Below, one piece after another: positions 49,601 to 59,100 of a stretch of DNA of 64,000 nt (its first letter is position 1; every line of letters starts with the position of its first letter). Source of the DNA: Strix aluco (taxonomy: Eukaryota > Chordata > Aves > Strigiformes > Strigidae). Made by a program: the position numbers and the translations under genes. Below the pieces are notes generated by a model that worked only from the letters and a program-made list of their open reading frames with translations, was not told the origin of the DNA and did not search any database. The stretch lies in assembly GCF_031877795.1 (NCBI RefSeq), contig NC_133933.1, forward strand, positions 73,363,730 to 73,427,729, in the 5' to 3' direction.

Positions 49601-52600
49601 GAAAAACTGTCACTCAATGAAGCCAATCCATGGGACCCTTAAATTTTGATTGGCTATTCTATTGACTAAACTAGTGATTGTTTTTGAATTGTTACCCCTT
49701 TTCAAAGTTGCTGAGTATTGTAACACGTATACTAAAAATGCATAAAATATTTGTAAGGACATGTGAGCACCTTACTACAGTGGCCTTTAAGGAAAGTTGT
49801 AACTGTGAACAGAATAACATAGTACAAAAAATAACAGGCACTTCACCTCTGCACCAATCATATAGCTCAAATTTTACACCTCCAGGCTGAGTACCTGTTG
49901 ATTTATAAGTTTTTCCTTGGGTGAATAGCACCCAAACACATCAGGGACACCCATAAATAAAATTATTTTCCTTGGGTGAATAGCATCCAAACACACCAGG
50001 GACACTCATAAATAAAATCAGTTTGCAGAAAAAGGTACTCGCATCTTTCCTCAAACTGGGAATAAACATTCAGTTACACACATAGCTGAACCCAGAACCT
50101 GTCCATCAGCTAGAAAGCTTGTAGATCAAATCAGATAGCTGCTTTTGTGAAGGTATGGGAGGGGGAAGACAGCAAGGAGTAAATGACAACTTTGATGACC
50201 GTAAGGGAAGGACAACTGACAGCAGTGAGTGAGATAGCTCAAAACCTCAGCCCCCATCATGACTCGAGTCATTGTACCATGCTCCTCACACTAAGGGAGG
50301 AAGGGGGAAAAAAATAAATCTGTTCTGATAACAAGCTTCTGGCCTTATGTAAAGTTTTCAGGCTACAATTTTCTGCTATTATTCCAAAGTGTCAGACTGA
50401 CCTCTATTTATTCAAATGACTGTTAGAAGTTTCTGTGTTACTCATTTTACTTGCACTGTAGAAATTCCAAGGCTCAATTAGAGTCAGAGCCCTGCTGTGT
50501 TAGCCAGACTACAAATACAAGAACAGTTAGCCCACGCTCTGAAAAGCTTCTAGTACAAAGAGACTACTAGCAGGGGAATAGGAGGATACAAAAAACCTGT
50601 CAGAAAAACAGTAGTGGTAGTTCCCCTCCCAATGTCAGGGAGGGAAGGAGGAAGAGGAAGAAGACAGAGATACACAACAGAGAGATGGAACATACTTTTT
50701 CTGTTTAAATACATGCAAAATAGCTCCCCATTATATCATCTATTAAGTGACTGCAGCATGAAGGAAGATTTGAACATTTCAGAACAATAAGAAGAAAGGT
50801 ACTTGTTCCTACAGGCTCAAACAGGTATTACCTAACACATAAGCACATGGAAGAAAACAAAACTACCACTGGTGGAGCCAAGGGGACTTGAAAGTAAGGA
50901 CTAACAGCTTTTCAAAAGGAAACATCAGCCAGTGCCCACAGAGGTTTCTTTTCGAAGGAGTCAAGGTCTTACATGGTTTTTACAGTCTTTTCTAAGAATC
51001 ATAAGCCTCATTTAAGTTTAAACTTTGTTCTCTCTAAATTCAAGTTTCCCAAACCTTTCTTAGCGTAATTATCAGTTTTATTTTGTTTTTAAGCATAAAC
51101 TGTATGCCAGTAATCTGCTGCGAGCAATTCAGAAAATAATTTCTAGGTCAGCCAAGATCATAACATTTGAAAGGCAATCTCTCACTTCTGTGTTTGTACA
51201 TGAATTAAAGCATTTCTGCCATGAGCAACTAAGAACTCTCTGCTCCCACAGGAATCAGCAAGCAGGAAGGATGTCCAGGAACTCTTGAGATTAATTCTCT
51301 TGAGAAAGGCGTATCATTCTCAGATGGTTGCAGGAAGTTCTTTTTTTAATTCCCTGTTTCCATCTGCCTCTTAAGTCCCTTTCATGAGAAAAGAGAAGAG
51401 AATCACAGAATGGTAAAGGTTGGAAGGGACCTCTGGAGGTCGTCTGGTCCAACTCCCCTGCCCAAGCAGGGCCACACACAGCCAGTTGCCCAGGACTGTG
51501 CCTAGACAGCTTTTGAATATCTCCAAGGATAGAGGCTCCACAACCTCTCTGGGCAACCGGTACCAGTGCTCAGTCACACTTACAGTAAAAACATATTTCC
51601 TGATGTTCAGAGGGAACCTCCTGTGTGCACCCATTGCCTCTGGTCCTGACGAAAAGCTAATAATGAACATCCCAACTCCTATTTCATCACTATGTGATGA
51701 ACTGAACATGTAACGTTTCAGCTTCCTTCTTATTATTTATAGATGTGACAGGATCAGCAAAGAAAAAAGAATTAACTAGCAACTCAAACACAAGGCTTGA
51801 TAAAACATTAAAGCTAAAACTCAATCTTTTGGGTTTTGTTTCATTAGAAAATCTTAAATCAGCACTGAAAGTAAATGACTTGAGAGTCATTAAGAATGTG
51901 ACTTCTTAGAGTATTTAACATTACAACTTAATATTTAAATATTTCTGTTGTATGAATGACAGGGATCAATCTCTGCAAAAGAACTGTCCTCTGGATGTTC
52001 CCATTCTGTGTGTAATAGCAGCAAATGCTTCACAGAGCACTACGGAACAATTACAAAAGAATACTTTTTCCCTGGCCAGTTTACGCTTTGAGGGTATCTG
52101 CTCACAGTCCTAAATTCTGGGTTTCCTACTATTCAAATGGGTTGTTATTTTATTCTTGCTCTGTCTCCAACCTTCTGTCATAAAAATTCATTTTTTCAAT
52201 TAAGATAAAAATAACTCCCCCCTTTCATACAGCTGTAATTTCTGTTATGTGTCTCATATTTAAAATAAGTAAGCTCTCACTTTTTCCCATTCTCTCATTT
52301 TCCATTTTGGAATTTCAATTCTGTTTCTGTGGTATTCAGTAGCAGTAATTAAAACTGAATCCACCCTCCCATTGTAGACCAAATCTAGACAATCTCGTTA
52401 ATCTTTGTAATAAAAAGACCACACGGTTCACACCTTTTTCCTCCCATCTCCTTGTTATTATTTTTAAACTTCTTCATGCTGTCATGCATCTCCTTAAGTT
52501 CTTTAATTAAGAAAGCAAAAAATAGAAACCAAAAATATAACCCTTTCCAAACACATCAGTGCCAAAGGAAACAAAAATGTGGTGAAATTAGTGTGCTCAG

Positions 52601-53079
52601 CAGCAGCAGCTTTTCCTCTGAGCACCACACTTTTCCATCAGGTGTCACAACCACTGTAACAACAATACCATAGATCTAATAAGAACATCTTTCATTCTTT
52701 CTAAGGAAAGGTTTATAAATAAAGACACGTCTTGCCTAAAACAGTAAGGTATATTTAACTTTCTCTCTACAATCATCAAGTAGAAGGATATTTAATCTTC
52801 AAAAATATTTAAGGAAATTAATTGCTTCACATTATTATAGCCTAGAATAATTTTACTGAAATGGAAGAGCATACCTTTATGATGTGTACTTCATCCTAAA
52901 ATTACCATCTTCCAGTTTAAGGAAGTAGAAACAGTAACAGTCACAGAAATTCAAATTCATTACCTTGGCTAGCTCAATCTTTAACTCTTCTTTTTCTTCT
53001 TCAGAAATCACATTGGTGAAATCAACATCAGTGACCACATCTTCATCTGCTTCATGCAAAGACTGGGTTTCCAACAGGC
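16500..53079 (-). CDS. TPD52L1: TPD52L1 (D53), tumour protein D52-like coiled-coil protein; 5' coding exon missing
   Basis: Six coding exons, read downwards: 53079-52964, 45456-45308, 32732-32631, 23471-23433, 20836-20776, 16631-16500. All introns are GT-AG with continuous frame. They give about 198 aa; human TPD52L1 has 204, so only the first 6-7 residues lie off the window. TPD52-family proteins are small cytoplasmic coiled-coil adaptors that form homo- and heteromers and take part in vesicle trafficking and cell-cycle events. Visible features: an acidic N-terminal part; a coiled coil from SEEEKEELKIELAK through LEDEISTLRQVLAAKEKHLVEIKQKL; the family signature NELKQNFSKSWHDMQTT; SHAGQKATAAISNVGTAISKKFGDM; the NSPTFKSFEEK segment; and the C-terminus SEEELQC. 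Exon 53079 starts with GC, completing a glycine codon split with the missing first exon. Transcription is convergent with HDDC2. Confidence 0.95.
16632..20775 (-). other. TPD52L1 intron between exons 6 and 7
   Basis: AT-rich intron DNA. The only conspicuous features are the long G homopolymer at 18238-18258 and an A-rich patch near 19123-19146. No additional exon is recognised. Confidence 0.6.
18233..18262 (+). repeat. G-tract (21 consecutive G, with flanking G runs)
   Basis: GGGG-C-GGG merges into a run of 21 G at 18238-18258, followed by C and GGG. The run can form a G-quadruplex on the + strand, which is the template strand of TPD52L1. It is also a likely sequencing or assembly weak point. 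Confidence 0.9.
20776..20836 (-). CDS. TPD52L1: TPD52L1 coding exon 6
   Basis: The acceptor is cctcgtag|GAATTC and the donor is CTTAAG|gtaaag; 61 nt. It encodes NSPTFKSFEEKVETTVTSLK, strongly conserved in all D52-family proteins. Confidence 0.95.
21522..21541. repeat. A homopolymer, 20 nt
   Basis: Twenty consecutive A on the + strand within the TPD52L1 intron between exons 5 and 6. No LINE or SINE body is recognised next to it. Confidence 0.95.
22947..23047. repeat. Intronic duplicated hairpin element, copy 1
   Basis: About 101 bp that recur at 24543-24642 with roughly 80% identity by eye; the core 'aaagcatgattatag' is identical in both copies. It contains an 11-bp perfect inverted repeat (GCTTTACTTGA ... 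TCAAGTAAAGC) with a loop of about 27 nt. The family is not recognised; it could be an old conserved interspersed repeat. Confidence 0.65.
23433..23471 (-). CDS. TPD52L1: TPD52L1 39-nt cassette exon 5
   Basis: The acceptor is tcccacag|TTAC and the donor is ATGAG|gtaata; exactly 39 nt. It enters and leaves in the same phase, so skipping removes 13 residues without a frameshift. It encodes (S)YSIRHSISMPAM. The human counterpart, YSIGHSISMPAM, is an alternatively spliced exon. With inclusion the junction codon is AGT (Ser); with skipping it becomes AGG (Arg). Confidence 0.93.
24543..24642. repeat. Intronic duplicated hairpin element, copy 2
   Basis: Direct-orientation partner of 22947-23047. The stem is weaker here (ctttacttt against caagcaaag), but the hairpin layout is kept. 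The flanks outside the roughly 100-bp unit do not match copy 1. Confidence 0.65.
24740..24757 (+). repeat. G-rich tract
   Basis: GGGC followed by a run of G and then GGAGG; a short low-complexity tract with quadruplex potential in the intron between TPD52L1 exons 4 and 5. Confidence 0.8.
27650..28560 (-). mobile_element. Ancient CR1/L3-like LINE relic (antisense)
   Basis: The + strand text is a diverged reverse complement of a CR1/L3-type LINE coding region. Recognisable stretches are 'ccttatcaaagtcaagtgct' (28178), 'tctagatgctt' (28299) and 'cacacctctgggacctcaca' (28404), which match antisense reverse-transcriptase segments common in avian and reptilian CR1. A 150-codon open frame at 28170-28622 falls in it and is not a gene. 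Divergence is high and the boundaries are approximate. Confidence 0.5.
28797..28815. repeat. T homopolymer, 19 nt
   Basis: A T-run on + (A-run in the TPD52L1 sense strand), preceded by a CT-rich stretch. Confidence 0.95.
32631..32732 (-). CDS. TPD52L1: TPD52L1 coding exon 4
   Basis: The acceptor is gtttgcag|TTAC and the donor is ATGAG|gtatag; 102 nt. It encodes YKKTHETLSHAGQKATAAIS and ends GDM plus two bases (AG) of a split codon. Confidence 0.95.
38448..38571. repeat. 124-nt uninterrupted polypyrimidine tract
   Basis: No A or G occurs on the + strand from 38448 to 38571, mainly CTTTC and TTCC units. A slightly interrupted pyrimidine-rich zone continues to about 38626. In the TPD52L1 transcript this is a pure purine (GA) run. 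Long R.Y tracts of this kind can form triplex DNA. A 108-codon low-complexity frame across it is not a gene. Confidence 0.92.
40660..41461 (+). mobile_element. CR1 LINE, 5'-truncated 3' portion
   Basis: About 800 bp follow the CR1 consensus from the late ORF2 region to the 3' end. Landmarks are 'gttcaacaaagggaaatgc' (40707), 'atcctgggctgcattagga' (40878), 'ggtcgagggaggtgaccctt' (40912), 'ggaacaggttgcccagagag' (41293), and the terminal repeat of ATTCTGTG units ending near 41460. It is 5'-truncated in the usual CR1 way and carries stops and indels, but is much better preserved than the copy at 330-1570. Confidence 0.9.
43066..43089. repeat. 24-bp perfect palindrome
   Basis: ATGTAAAAATGT is followed directly by its own reverse complement, with no loop. 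Just to the left, ATTAAAAT (43039-43046) and ATTTTAAT (43060-43067) form a second inverted pair. Confidence 0.9.
43714..43718. repeat. Target-site duplication (left) of solo LTR
   Basis: CAATG, identical to 44059-44063, directly abutting the LTR. Confidence 0.8.
43719..44058 (+). mobile_element. Solitary ERV LTR, 340 bp, with 5-bp target-site duplication
   Basis: Starts TGTCCTGGTTT and ends AAACCACCACA, so the termini form an imperfect inverted repeat with the canonical TG...CA ends. Identical CAATG pentamers flank it at 43714-43718 and 44059-44063. An ATTAAA polyadenylation signal at 43951-43956 gives + orientation. It keeps about a dozen CpGs in otherwise CpG-poor intron DNA, which suggests a fairly recent insertion. 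No internal retroviral sequence is attached. It lies in a TPD52L1 intron, antisense to the gene. The 5-bp duplication is compatible with an ERVL-like family. Confidence 0.87.
44059..44063. repeat. Target-site duplication (right) of solo LTR
   Basis: CAATG, identical to 43714-43718. Confidence 0.8.
45308..45456 (-). CDS. TPD52L1: TPD52L1 coding exon 3 (coiled coil and family signature)
   Basis: The acceptor is tttctctcag|CTG and the donor is TCTGC|gtgagt; 149 nt. It encodes LEDEISTLRQ through NELKQNFSKSWHDMQTTS plus two bases of the next Ala codon. The heptad-like spacing of Leu/Ile continues the coiled coil from the previous exon. Confidence 0.96.
46528..46577. repeat. Three-arm overlapping palindrome
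   Basis: TAACATATGGTAAT (46543-46556) and its perfect reverse complement (46564-46577) flank a 7-nt loop. The left arm also pairs with CATATGTTA at 46528-46536 across a 6-nt loop (9 bp perfect). The 50-bp segment can therefore form two mutually exclusive hairpins. Confidence 0.85.
49911..50020. repeat. 55-bp tandem duplication (two copies)
   Basis: 49911-49965 and 49966-50020 are head-to-tail copies of a unit beginning TTTTCCTTGGGTGAATAGCA. They differ at 4 of 55 positions, all C/T transitions. Each copy contains ATAAATAAAAT. Confidence 0.92.
51401..51650 (-). mobile_element. CR1 3' end (antisense)
   Basis: 'aatcacagaatggtaaaggt' followed by 'tggaagggacctctgg' is the reverse complement of the CR1 3' tail. 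It continues through 'cacaacctctctgggcaacc' (51539) and 'atgttcagagggaacctcct' (51603). About 250 bp are well preserved; the far boundary is approximate. Confidence 0.88.
52964..53079 (-). CDS. TPD52L1: TPD52L1 coding exon 2 (first visible)
   Basis: The acceptor is ctttaag|GC and the donor is GCCAAG|gtaatg; 116 nt. It encodes LLETQSLHEADEDVV and then FTNVISEEEKEELKIELAK. The codon at 53074 is TTG (Leu) in mid-exon, not an initiation codon. Confidence 0.93.
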
Positions 53080-55700
53080 CTTAAAGAGTTAAAAGGTCAA
53101 GACAACCGTTATCAATTATTTCAGCTATGATACTGACCTCCCCTAAAATCTAAGAATGATACAATATTCACCCACTACGAAAAAAACAAAGAGAAACAAA
53201 CCAACCTCTTCTTGCTAAAGGTCATTTGGATTCTGCTCCTCTTTGCTTCTGAAAAGCTATTGGAAGTATCAGATGGTAATGTCTGCACAGAAGCAATTTA
53301 ATATGTGAAATAACCACTCATTCCCAGAAAGCTGTCACCTTGGACCCCACTAGTCCCTGATGAGGCATTTCCCTGACTCTAACAAGACAGAAGAAAAAAA
53401 GAAAAAAAAGAAAGTTTTTTCTTCAAAATAAGAAAGCTGGTTAATGTGGATCACTAATGTGAATAGGGGCAATAGTATACTGAGCAATATAGGAAGTATA
53501 TTACTGAGCCAAATTTGCTTTACAAGTACCTCTGACTGCAGCAATCTGAGAACCTTACAGATGTACACAGTTTGCAGAAGGAAATGCCATACCTACTGTT
53601 CAAATTTTCTAGATGTTAGAGAGGAACGTACCTTGATTGCTCCTTTTAAACCTGTTAAGGGTGAACAGTTATACTGGACCTCCAGTTACTTTCTTCTTCT
53701 GCATGTCCAAGATCAGGATCAGTATGTATGATAACCAAGATAAGCACATACATAAATGTTTGCAAGTCCCGGGCCTGTCTGGTATAATATATATAGAGGA
53801 AATAAAATATAACCTATCTCCCAATCATTCAGTAAAGAATGACTGCTAAGGTTCCAGCCATTAATAGCCTCTCGTTCTTCACTGTCTGTAAACAGAGCAA
53901 TGCAAAACATGAGATAGCAGAAAACATTTTTGCTTCTCTGGAACTTGTTTTAAAGTTCTCAATCTGTTTCTGTTGTGGAAGAAAATTCTCCTCCAGGCTA
54001 TATCTGGGACAACACTCTTCCCTGTATTTCATTTCTTTAGCAGGGTTAATCAGCCATCTCAGCTGACTCCTGACATCCGTATACTGCTTAATACAGGAGA
54101 GAACAACTTCTTTCCCAGGTCCACAGAGGCCTGTATACTCTATTACATAAAGATTAGAATTTAACTTTGTTAAGTTTTGGCAATAGGGAATAGAGGTTAC
54201 AAGCAGCAAGTCCATAGTACTCAACAACTTGAAGTTCAGTACTTAATATTTTCATGCAGAAAGCAAAACTCCCCCCAGCTTTTCATCATTTCTTCCACAT
54301 AGAGTCCCCCAGTGCACCTGGATTTCCTCCTATTTAACAGAACAGAACTGATTTGATTCATACCATCAACTTTACTGCAGAGCACAATGTGGAGAACTCA
54401 GCCTTGTTAATCACAGCCTCCCCTGAGTGGGAAGATAAAGAGCAGCAACACAGGTGCTGAACCCCTGCCTGGCACCATATGCAAGAATAGAACACCACCC
54501 TTAAGCACATAACCTTCTAAAAAAACATGAAACCATACAGAAGTAGTCAATACCTTAGCTATTACCCAAAAAGCATCTTGCCAGGAAAACCTAGTTTGCC
54601 AAAGCCACAACAAAAGAAAAGCACATTTATTCACTAGGAATACTCCCAAATCACCTTTATTAACATCCCTACATCCCTAAACATAATTGCTGTTCAGTAT
54701 TTGTTTGAGGATTAATAGTGTTGCTATGGGAATTGGGCTAAACTTAGTCCCCTTGGTCTTGAAAGCAGTCTCTTTTTTCACGGATGGAGGAGCAGCAGTA
54801 CAGGGCAGCTCTTGGAAACACCAGGAAGAATCTCAGGGGCAACAGGGTTAAGGCTGAAAACGCTTAAGGAAAGTCTTGGAGTAGATGTGAGATGAGGCTA
54901 TCTTGGAGCAACTGATACTTGAGCTAAAAAGAAGGCAGATTTGTGCTCAGGGGACAGCGTTAGTTTGGGATCGGCTAGGTAAAGAGGGCAGAATTGCAGG
55001 ACAATGGTTAGATAGATACAGAAGCCAACACAGGCTAAAATCACCAGATGACTGGATAACACTTAACTAGACCCAATGGTCACGACTGAACTGAAATTAC
55101 AATTCATTCCAAAATAGCATATGAATGTCAACCTTCTGCATGATCCTCTGCAACCTTATCCAGTGCTAGTCCCAATTCTTATCTCTTGCTTCTCGTCCAA
55201 GTCCTCTAAAATCTAATCTGATCCTTCAATCTTCACCTTCTTGCTCAAGCCACTACCAGAGTCCTCCCTAATGGTCACTGTTCTTCCAGAAAGGCTTGGC
55301 TTCAGTCACCTCACAGTTCCAATCTGAACATCTCTCCACCATACTGTGGGTCGCAATCTTCTTTCAGCCAGTCTTGGTTCCGAAACTTCCTCAAATGAGC
55401 ATTATCATGAGCAACTTACTCTCTCACTCTTCCCTTGCTGTTCTCTGTCTTTCCTTCACCATCCTTGTTTTTTTCCAGTCACACCTAGTAGCTCTCAGCC
55501 CTGGACTTCACCTTCTGCTGCCATTCCACTCTGTGGAGGACAGTTTCATTGGTATCCTCTCATGACTTATGACTGATCACTTTGGTGCCAGACCAGGTCT
55601 ATCAGCACAGGTAGGTGTTTCAGTTCTAGCGCAAGGTCACCTGAACTTCTCAGTCTCTTTTCCCCACTTGAGCTACCGAAACTCATTTCTTGAATCTGAC

Positions 55701-55787
55701 ATGGTTTAGTGGTGGACTTGGCAGTGTTAGGTTTATGGTTGCACTTGATGACCTTAAAGGTCTTTTCCAACCTAAATGATTCTATGA
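55701..55787 (+). mobile_element. CR1 3' tail fragment (sense)
   Basis: 'gtggacttggcagtgttagg' through 'ttaaaggtcttttccaacct' to 'gattctatga' is the characteristic end of a CR1 element, about 87 bp and 5'-truncated. Confidence 0.88.
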
Positions 55788-56087
55788 CCTGAAAACATCT
55801 CTTCACCAGTATCTTGGGCCTACCCACGCAGACCACTTCTCTAATTTGACTGTCTTAGTCTTCAGCTTAGGAAAGGGAAGAATAAAAAAACTGAACAGGA
55901 AGAAAACAGGCTTCCTAAGGTAGAAGAGATCTCAACTCTTCCCATCTATTGAGAATGTAAACATAAAACTCTGTCCCTGTGATTTATAGCCTAGAGAATT
56001 TAGCATCCACAATTTCAAACAATTGCACAGCAAAGTATGCAGGCAAGGTTCCCAAGACTTTGATCTTCTTAAGTCTTTTTTTTTGCC

Positions 56088-56103
56088 TTTTTTTTTTTTT
56101 TTT
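56088..56103. repeat. T homopolymer, 16 nt
   Basis: A T-run preceded by CTTTTTTTTTGCC. The transcript strand reads poly(A), but no retrotransposon body is visible beside it. Confidence 0.9.
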
Positions 56104-59100
56104 AAATTTATGTGCCTGTCCCTATTTCCCCTCTAATAACCAGAGTCCTGTATTAGATTTCAAACAGAGTTAGCGGTCTCTTAAAACAAGTTTAATGAAA
56201 ACAATCACTTGGTAGAGAAGATTTAAAGTGATTTCACAGACAGAGATAATGCTAGATTAGCTCATCCTTTTATGAGGTATCAGAGAAACCAAATAGGGAG
56301 GCCAAGTCATTCATAAAATCTGTTTTACAACAGAAAAAAAAATGTTCAGGTTTGTACTTCTGAGCACCACAGCACCCATTACCCCAAAGCACATCTTCTG
56401 TGAGGTTCCTACAGCACCTTACCCAGGAGGAGTTCAGCACAGCATCAGGAAGAACTATAGTACTAACTTGATTCAAGGAAGCCAGCCACCCACAAGACAC
56501 AAAACCACAGGAAATTAGGCTATTGACATTTTCCTACTCGTAGGACAACTTGTTAGTTTTGCTGTTTCCAAGGAGAACAGGAACCTGCAGCAAAATTCAC
56601 ACCTATATATATATATATGAATTGGTAATGATTTTGGTAGTAAAACAGCTCCTATTGCTAATATTGCTGACCCCAAAATATTCTCTCACCTTCTACTCTG
56701 TGCAGGAAGCACAGCCTCCTCTCAAACTTCCCTGCAGGGTCCTTTCAACTAGGCAACTTGGGGAATATACTTTTCAGACATTGGTTATAGATGCAACAAG
56801 TATAGACGCATAATGGAATACAAGAGCTCAGTGGGATTGCTGATGTCTTAGCCACGAGTAATTCTTTAAGAATCAAGGAACAAGGTAGGACCCTTTTTAG
56901 TGTGTTTAATCTAGCTACGCATTTTGCTAAACACACTTAGTCTAACAGTTCATGAAAACACACACAAAGATGAGTTGATGCAGCTAAATGGTTAGAGCTG
57001 AGTCCTGGAATCTATTTTTTTCTACGCTATATAGAAGAGTGCCAGATTTAGGCATCTAAAAGCCAGAATTTCAAGATAACACATTTTTGTACTTCACCAT
57101 GTACATTCAATTACAACAATTATGTACTTAACCCAGAAAAAAAGAAATCTGCACTTTAGCAATGCAGACATTCATCTGTGCGCATGTACAGACATTCAGT
57201 TTATACATACAGTTGTCGTAGCTGAGCACGTAACACAGCTCTTCTCTTTAGTTTCACACTTCTTCCTTTGGGGGTAGAAGGAACTTAACTGGTTTCCAAT
57301 TCATCTGGAATTAAATATCTCTACATAGTATATATCTATATAGATAACTATATATCTATGCACAGTCATAATGTATCTACAGTTATATAAATAATCTGTA
57401 AATTTATCACAGAAACTAAAATACAGAATGGCATTTTAATCAGATGTCCAAGGCAAATCTTTCCTGCAGCATTGGAATAGAACTTTTACAGCGTGCCTCA
57501 ATTTCCATTTGCTGATCTCTACACAAACCCCATCTTTTATTTTAAATTTAGGCTATCTTAAACAATAGTATTCAAATGATCATTAGCTGCTTATTAAACT
57601 AAACTTGTTGGGGAAGTTGGGAATCTGGTCAGGTAACATTTCAAGGCTCTGTTTTCCCAATAGCTTACTGAAACTACAGAGAAGTTGTAAAATTCATTTA
57701 AGTCACTCTTTCTCCCAATTTACAGTATTAAGGAAAATATTACTTACTAACTCTCAGTTAAGTCTCCTTTTGACAAAATATTGGAAGCAAAAAATTTCAG
57801 TGAAACATCTCCCAATGGCTAAATTGGTTTTCCATATGAAGTGACAAATATATGCCTGGTCAGAACCATTACTGCCAAATTACCAACTGGTTTTATATGC
57901 AGGAAACTAAAATGGTTTTACCTGCATGTTCACAAAAGTAAGGACACTAAAAGAACCTACTCTACTAGGGTTCCTACCCCTGATTATTAAATTTAACTGA
58001 CTTCACTGCACTGTGACTTACAGTAATTCTAGAACTGCAAGGTAATCTGATACTCCCCAGACCAATACATCGCAATGTTTTAATTCTGCTAAATAAAAGT
58101 CAAGTTCTATGTAGTCAATGGCATTGCTAAACCAGCAACAATAAGCAGAGGGGTTACAATTAGGACATTATTATGTTTGAAATGGAGCATAATATAGGTC
58201 CACCAGCTCAAACTCAGACTACAGTTGCATAAATACAAACTCGTTCTCTGCTAGTTAGCCACGCCAAATTACACAGTTTATCAACTCAGGCACACTGATA
58301 ACATAACCTACTGCTCTGGAGCCTTAAACTAGGACCTCTGCTTTGGATGACATTTGCTCAGAGCTTATGGGTATCTCTGTGCTGTGCTACACTGCAAAGA
58401 CAGCAGAACATTTCTTGCAGTTACCGCTTTCTCTCTGTAGATAAGACTAGTAACCCAAATTCTACAGTCTGCTGTTAAATCTGATTTAATGCAAGGAACT
58501 GTTTCAGCATTGATCTGTACCTGTGCTTATGTTTGCTATGAGAACTGTAGGGATGACAAATTAAATAAGCCACTTAGAAACTACAGGACCTGTAACTGTT
58601 CCACAAAATTTAAATTAACCAAACAATACAATGATAAATCCAAGACAATTTTTTAGACTCACTCAGGTATCTGAAGGTTAACTGGATGAAGGTGTTTTAA
58701 TTAGTGCTTTTTATGTATTTTCTCCATATTCATCTCAGGCTCATGTTCTAGAGTATTATGTATCAAGCTAATTCTTGTATGTTGGTTACCTGTGTTAAAA
58801 AAACAACAACAACAAAAAACCCAACAAAAAAAAGCCCACACTACTGGCAGTGATGTCTGATCAACTAACCATAATGACATCAAAATTAAAGGCAAGAACA
58901 CCAAATTTCTGCTTTGTGTAGATTTTCTGACATTTATTTCAGGGAAATATATAGATGATCCTTTATTCTAACAAAACAGTTAGGAATAGAAGCCCTTTTA
59001 CTGCTCTATGTTTTTGTTTCCCAGCCAATTAAAAATAGCATGCCTACCTTGTTATCTAGTATTCATAACAAACAGTAAGAAAACATTTTCTAATTATATA

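Larger units (their letters stand above)
45457..52963 (-). other. TPD52L1 intron between exons 2 and 3
   Basis: A 7.5-kb intron. It holds the palindrome at 46528, the tandem duplication at 49911 and the CR1 fragment at 51401. Slightly GC-richer unique patches occur at 46310-46400 and 48960-49300 without recognisable coding potential. Confidence 0.6.

Noticed and set aside
53829-54227. 132-codon open frame on -
   Set aside because: No known motif, no supporting splice sites and it lies in TPD52L1 intron 1; consistent with a chance frame.
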